Source: an uncultured Bacteroidota bacterium (GTDB lineage: Bacteria; Bacteroidota; Bacteroidia; Chitinophagales; Chitinophagaceae). Taken from it: a DNA stretch of 64,000 bases. The notes below the pieces were generated by a model that was given only the letters and a program-made list of their open reading frames with translations, made no database searches and was not told where the DNA came from. Within the stretch, counting starts at the first letter, position 1, and each line of letters opens with the position of its first letter. The position numbers and the translations under genes are program-made. The stretch is from NCBI GenBank assembly GCA_903819975.1, contig CAIJFI010000007.1:124001-188000 (forward strand), written 5' to 3'. Of the stretch, positions 60,737 to 64,000 are shown piece by piece.

Positions 60737-60774
60737 AAAAAAAAAAGAAGAGGCCAATTTTCATTGGCCTCTTC
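60737..60774 (-). terminator. Intrinsic terminator between susD-like gene and UnbV paralog 3
   Basis: GAAGAGGCCAAT TTTC ATTGGCCTCTTC perfect 12-bp stem followed on minus strand by an uninterrupted T10 run. Confidence 0.8.
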
Positions 60775-60806
60775 AAAATTAGATATTTAAATTGTAATAA
60801 TTACAA

Positions 60807-62474
60807 CTAGTATCCAGGATTTTGATGCAAGTTAGGGTTCGCCGCTAATGATTGATTAGGGATAGGGAACACTAAATATTTAGCATCATCTGTAGGCTTA
60901 TATTGCCATGGTTTCAAGAATACACCGAAACGAATTAAGTCAGTTCTTCTTTGAGCTTCCCAATAGAACTCTCTACCTCTTTCAGCCAACAAAGTTGTTG
61001 GATCAACAGGGTTACTAGGGTTAGCTAATGCCATAGAAGTTACTGTAGCTGCTTTTCTAGCAGTTCTTAATTGATTGATCAATGTTAAAGCACCAGCGTT
61101 ATCTGGAGAACCAGCACGCATTTTAGCTTCAGCAACCATTAATAAAACGTCCGCATAACGGAAGATTACAATGTCATTACCTGAAGGACCACCGTATGAA
61201 GAAGCGCCGTTTGAAAAGTCAGGAGTGTATTTAATAACACGGATACCTGTTACTTCCAAATTAGCACCAGTCTCTTTCATATCAGATGCGATAGTTGGAT
61301 CAAATGCTAAAGGAGCATTTTTTCTGTCTTTTTCAGCAACACCAGCTTCGTTATATTGTTGACCAATTAAGAAACCTGGTTTGATACCTGATTGTGGAGT
61401 AGACTTCCAGCTAAAGCGACCACCAATACGGCTATCAACAGCAGTATCAGCATATTTACCTGAAGTGTTACCAGCTTTAAATTGAGTTACACCCACCATT
61501 GCAGTTGTAGCACCAAAGCTGTTGTAGAAATCTCCTAAAGTAGAGAAACCATTCCAACCTGCGTTAGGGTTATTTGGTGTGTATGAATTGTAGTGTAAAG
61601 TTTTAGCCCAAGTACCATTTACACCGCTATTATTAGCATTAACACCAGTAGTGTTAACATAAGTAAAGATGTTCTCAGTAGAAGAACCATTGTCTACATC
61701 AAAGTTGCTAAAGTATTCAGTAGCTAAAGAGTATTTACCTGCAGCGATAATTGAATTACCGATAGAGATTACTTTTTGCATATCTGCATCAGCGAAAGAT
61801 GGAGCAGCTCTGTTAGACCAAGCACCTTTATTCAAATAACATTTCATTAATAAAACGTTACCAGAAGTTTGGTTGGCTTTATCAGCAGCAGAAGTTGCTG
61901 GTAAGCTAGGGATAATTGCAGTTAACTCAGAGATGATAAAATCAGCACCTGCAGCACCTGCATATACTTGTGGCGCATTCAATAAGTTATCACCTGGATT
62001 TCTTACTGGAAATTGACCATACAAGTCTAATAATTGAAACAATGATAACGCACGGATAAATCTAGCTTCAGCTGCTTGTTGAGCGTTTGGACTAAATGCT
62101 AATACGTTAGTTGCATCAAAGTTAATTTTATTTAAAGCGTTGTAAACGTTTAACACTTGGCTATGGTTAGCATCCCAACCATGGCTGTGTACAACACGCC
62201 AAACACCGTTATCATCCCAGTCACCACCTCTTGTAGGTACTAATGACTCGTCAGTTGTATTTTCTTGTAAAGAGAAAATCAAATCTTGTGCAGTGAATGG
62301 TCCGCCTATATCAGTATAAGCAGCTTGCAATAGCAAGCCTACACCGGCACTACCCAATGCATTAGCAGTTTGAGTATTAGTCAAAGTGCTATTCAAATGC
62401 TCGTCTAGTTTAGTACAACCAACTGCTGTAACTAATACTAATCCAAACACTTTTAATTTAAATGACTTTATCAT
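60807..62474 (-). CDS. RagB/SusD-family nutrient-binding lipoprotein
   Basis: Lipobox VTAVGCTKLDEHLN; EARFIRALSLFQLLDLYGQFPV; VIFRYADVLLMVAEAKMRAG; TLLAERGREFYWEAQRRTDLIRFG; YLVFPIPNQSLAANPNLHQNPGY. Confidence 0.95.
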   Translation of the reverse strand: MIKSFKLKVFGLVLVTAVGCTKLDEHLNSTLTNTQTANALGSAGVGLLLQAAYTDIGGPFTAQDLIFSLQENTTDESLVPTRGGDWDDNGVWRVVHSHGWDANHSQVLNVYNALNKINFDATNVLAFSPNAQQAAEARFIRALSLFQLLDLYGQFPVRNPGDNLLNAPQVYAGAAGADFIISELTAIIPSLPATSAADKANQTSGNVLLMKCYLNKGAWSNRAAPSFADADMQKVISIGNSIIAAGKYSLATEYFSNFDVDNGSSTENIFTYVNTTGVNANNSGVNGTWAKTLHYNSYTPNNPNAGWNGFSTLGDFYNSFGATTAMVGVTQFKAGNTSGKYADTAVDSRIGGRFSWKSTPQSGIKPGFLIGQQYNEAGVAEKDRKNAPLAFDPTIASDMKETGANLEVTGIRVIKYTPDFSNGASSYGGPSGNDIVIFRYADVLLMVAEAKMRAGSPDNAGALTLINQLRTARKAATVTSMALANPSNPVDPTTLLAERGREFYWEAQRRTDLIRFGVFLKPWQYKPTDDAKYLVFPIPNQSLAANPNLHQNPGY

Positions 62475-62497
62475 AAATTATAGTTTTATTAATTAGA

Positions 62498-64000
62498 TTA
62501 TAAAGAAAAGTTTACACCAGCTGAGAATGTTCTAGCAGTTGGGTAAGGCAAGTACTCAATTGATCTTGAAGGATAATTGTTACTTCCTTTGTCGATATTA
62601 ACCTCAGGATCGAATCCAGAGAACTTAGTGAATACTAACAAGTTGTTTCCAGAAACAAACGCATTCAAGTTTTTGATATACTTACCGTAGTTACCAAAGT
62701 GGTAAGATACAGAAGCATTTCTCAATTTGAAGAAATCACCGCTTTCTAAGAATCTAGAGTTAGCAGCAACTGGGCTTGAAACTCTTTCAGCAGAATTGTA
62801 AGCAGATAAGCTTATGTTTCTACCGTTAGCAATACCTGCGATGTTAGTTACACTTGTTGCAGTGTTATTATATACAGAGTAACCTGCAGATCCACCACCG
62901 TTAACAACGAAAGTGAATTTTTTATAATTAACTGTTGTGCTAATACCGAAAGTAGTAGTTGGGTTTGGATTTCCAGCCATAGAAGGGTTGTCAGCAAACA
63001 ATTGGTTACCATTCGCATCAAATCCTAAGAATTTCTTCAAATAGAATTCGTTGATTGGTTGATTGTTTGTGATAACTTGACCTAATGTACCAGATACACC
63101 TTGACCATCGATACTACCAGTTAAGATTTGAATATCTTGACCGTTTTGAGTAAACTTAGTTAACATGTTTTTGTTGAATGCTACGTAACCGTTAACATCC
63201 CATGTTAAATCTTTCTTAGTTAACAAATTAGCGCCTAATGTAAATTCAACACCAGTGTTGTTTAATTGAGCGTTTGGCAAGTTGATAAAGTAGATAGAAG
63301 CTGGGGCTGGTTGAATAGCTGTAGATTGGAACAAGATGTTTGAAGTATTCTTGTTGTACCAATCAATAGCACCATAGATTTTACCATTCTTAGTAGAGAA
63401 TTCAAGACCTAAATCAATTGATCTAGACTCTTCCCATTTAAGACTTGGGTTAGCTACGTTAACTTGACCAGCATTGTTAAATGAACCGAAATAGAATTGC
63501 TCTTGAGATGCACCAGCTGGGAACTCTTGGTTACCAGTAATACCATAAGAAGCTCTGAAAGCTAAGTTAGAGAAGTATTTATTTGCTTTCATGAAGTTCT
63601 CGTTAATGATAGCCCATTTAGCACCAACTGAAGGGAAGTAAGCATATTTGTTGTTAGAACCAAATTTGCTAGATCCATCAGCTCTTAAAGTACCAGTTAA
63701 GTAGTACTTATCTGATTGGTTCAATTGAACACGACCAAAATAAGACTGTAACTCAGTTGTTGGAGAAACATAAGTGCCTGGAGTATTCATTGTCTTAGCA
63801 TTAGCAAAAGTACTAGTGTAAGGTAATGTTAACTTGTTCGCATCTAAGTTTGTATTAAAAGTATTGCCTGAGAAAGAATTGTTTGAATAATCTGATTTCC
63901 AGTATTCAAAACCCGCTAAGGCGTCTAAGTTTAAATTAGTAGTGATATCTTTTTTGTAGTCTAGAGTATGTGTAACTGTTTGAGAAGTTAAAGCTGCATT
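62498..64000 (-). CDS. SusC/RagA-family TonB-dependent outer-membrane transporter (5' portion beyond window)
   Basis: YYLTGTLRADGSSKFGSNNKYAYFPSVGAKWAIINENFM, FRASYGITGNQEFPAG, SIDLGLEFSTKNGKIYGAIDWYNKNTSNILF; frame remains open upstream of the ORF-track Met to position 64000. Confidence 0.93.
   Translation of the reverse strand, partial: NAALTSQTVTHTLDYKKDITTNLNLDALAGFEYWKSDYSNNSFSGNTFNTNLDANKLTLPYTSTFANAKTMNTPGTYVSPTTELQSYFGRVQLNQSDKYYLTGTLRADGSSKFGSNNKYAYFPSVGAKWAIINENFMKANKYFSNLAFRASYGITGNQEFPAGASQEQFYFGSFNNAGQVNVANPSLKWEESRSIDLGLEFSTKNGKIYGAIDWYNKNTSNILFQSTAIQPAPASIYFINLPNAQLNNTGVEFTLGANLLTKKDLTWDVNGYVAFNKNMLTKFTQNGQDIQILTGSIDGQGVSGTLGQVITNNQPINEFYLKKFLGFDANGNQLFADNPSMAGNPNPTTTFGISTTVNYKKFTFVVNGGGSAGYSVYNNTATSVTNIAGIANGRNISLSAYNSAERVSSPVAANSRFLESGDFFKLRNASVSYHFGNYGKYIKNLNAFVSGNNLLVFTKFSGFDPEVNIDKGSNNYPSRSIEYLPYPTARTFSAGVNFSL

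Noticed and set aside
49687-60757. Tandem UnbV genes as an assembly duplication artefact
   Set aside because: The three proteins differ throughout at amino-acid level and have distinct leaders, so they are true paralogs
60728-60757. ORF-track TTG start of UnbV paralog 3 (MASSFFFILS...)
   Set aside because: The extension is encoded by the terminator stem and T-run; ATG at 60727 gives a normal lipoprotein signal peptide

Overview
The window is a chromosomal segment of a Bacteroidota genome, probably Chitinophagaceae-like. This rests on TAnnTTTG promoter elements, SusC/SusD, Gld-type genes and the family content. About the first 39 kb is mostly housekeeping: purQ, metG, class II RNR, GGGP synthase, a LytS/LytTR pair, dxs, scpA, frr, split transketolase N-half, rbfA, ABC exporter, lspA-ileS-DksA-like, TerC, a GldF-GldG fusion, iscS-iscU-iscA, mce, acpP-fabF-rnc. 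From 39.3 to 43.6 kb is a compact candidate sucrose module (SLC45-like MFS, PfkB kinase, GH13 amylosucrase-like). From about 44.4 kb to the window end is a mostly minus-strand accessory locus: SusC/SusD, three large paralogous FG-GAP/VCBS-ASPIC/UnbV lipoproteins, a GH65-like hydrolase, a vanadium-haloperoxidase-like lipoprotein and an outer-membrane beta-barrel protein. The main items for follow-up are this SusCD/UnbV/GH65/VHPO locus with an apparent intrinsic terminator just before the UnbV genes, the sucrose module, a ~169-bp palindromic intergenic element at 9.0-9.2 kb, the histone-H1-like/DksA fusion, the GldFG fusion, and a perfect hairpin inside a CDS at 44.26 kb. No tRNA, rRNA, CRISPR or transposase was recognised. 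All family calls were made by eye from the translations, without database searches.
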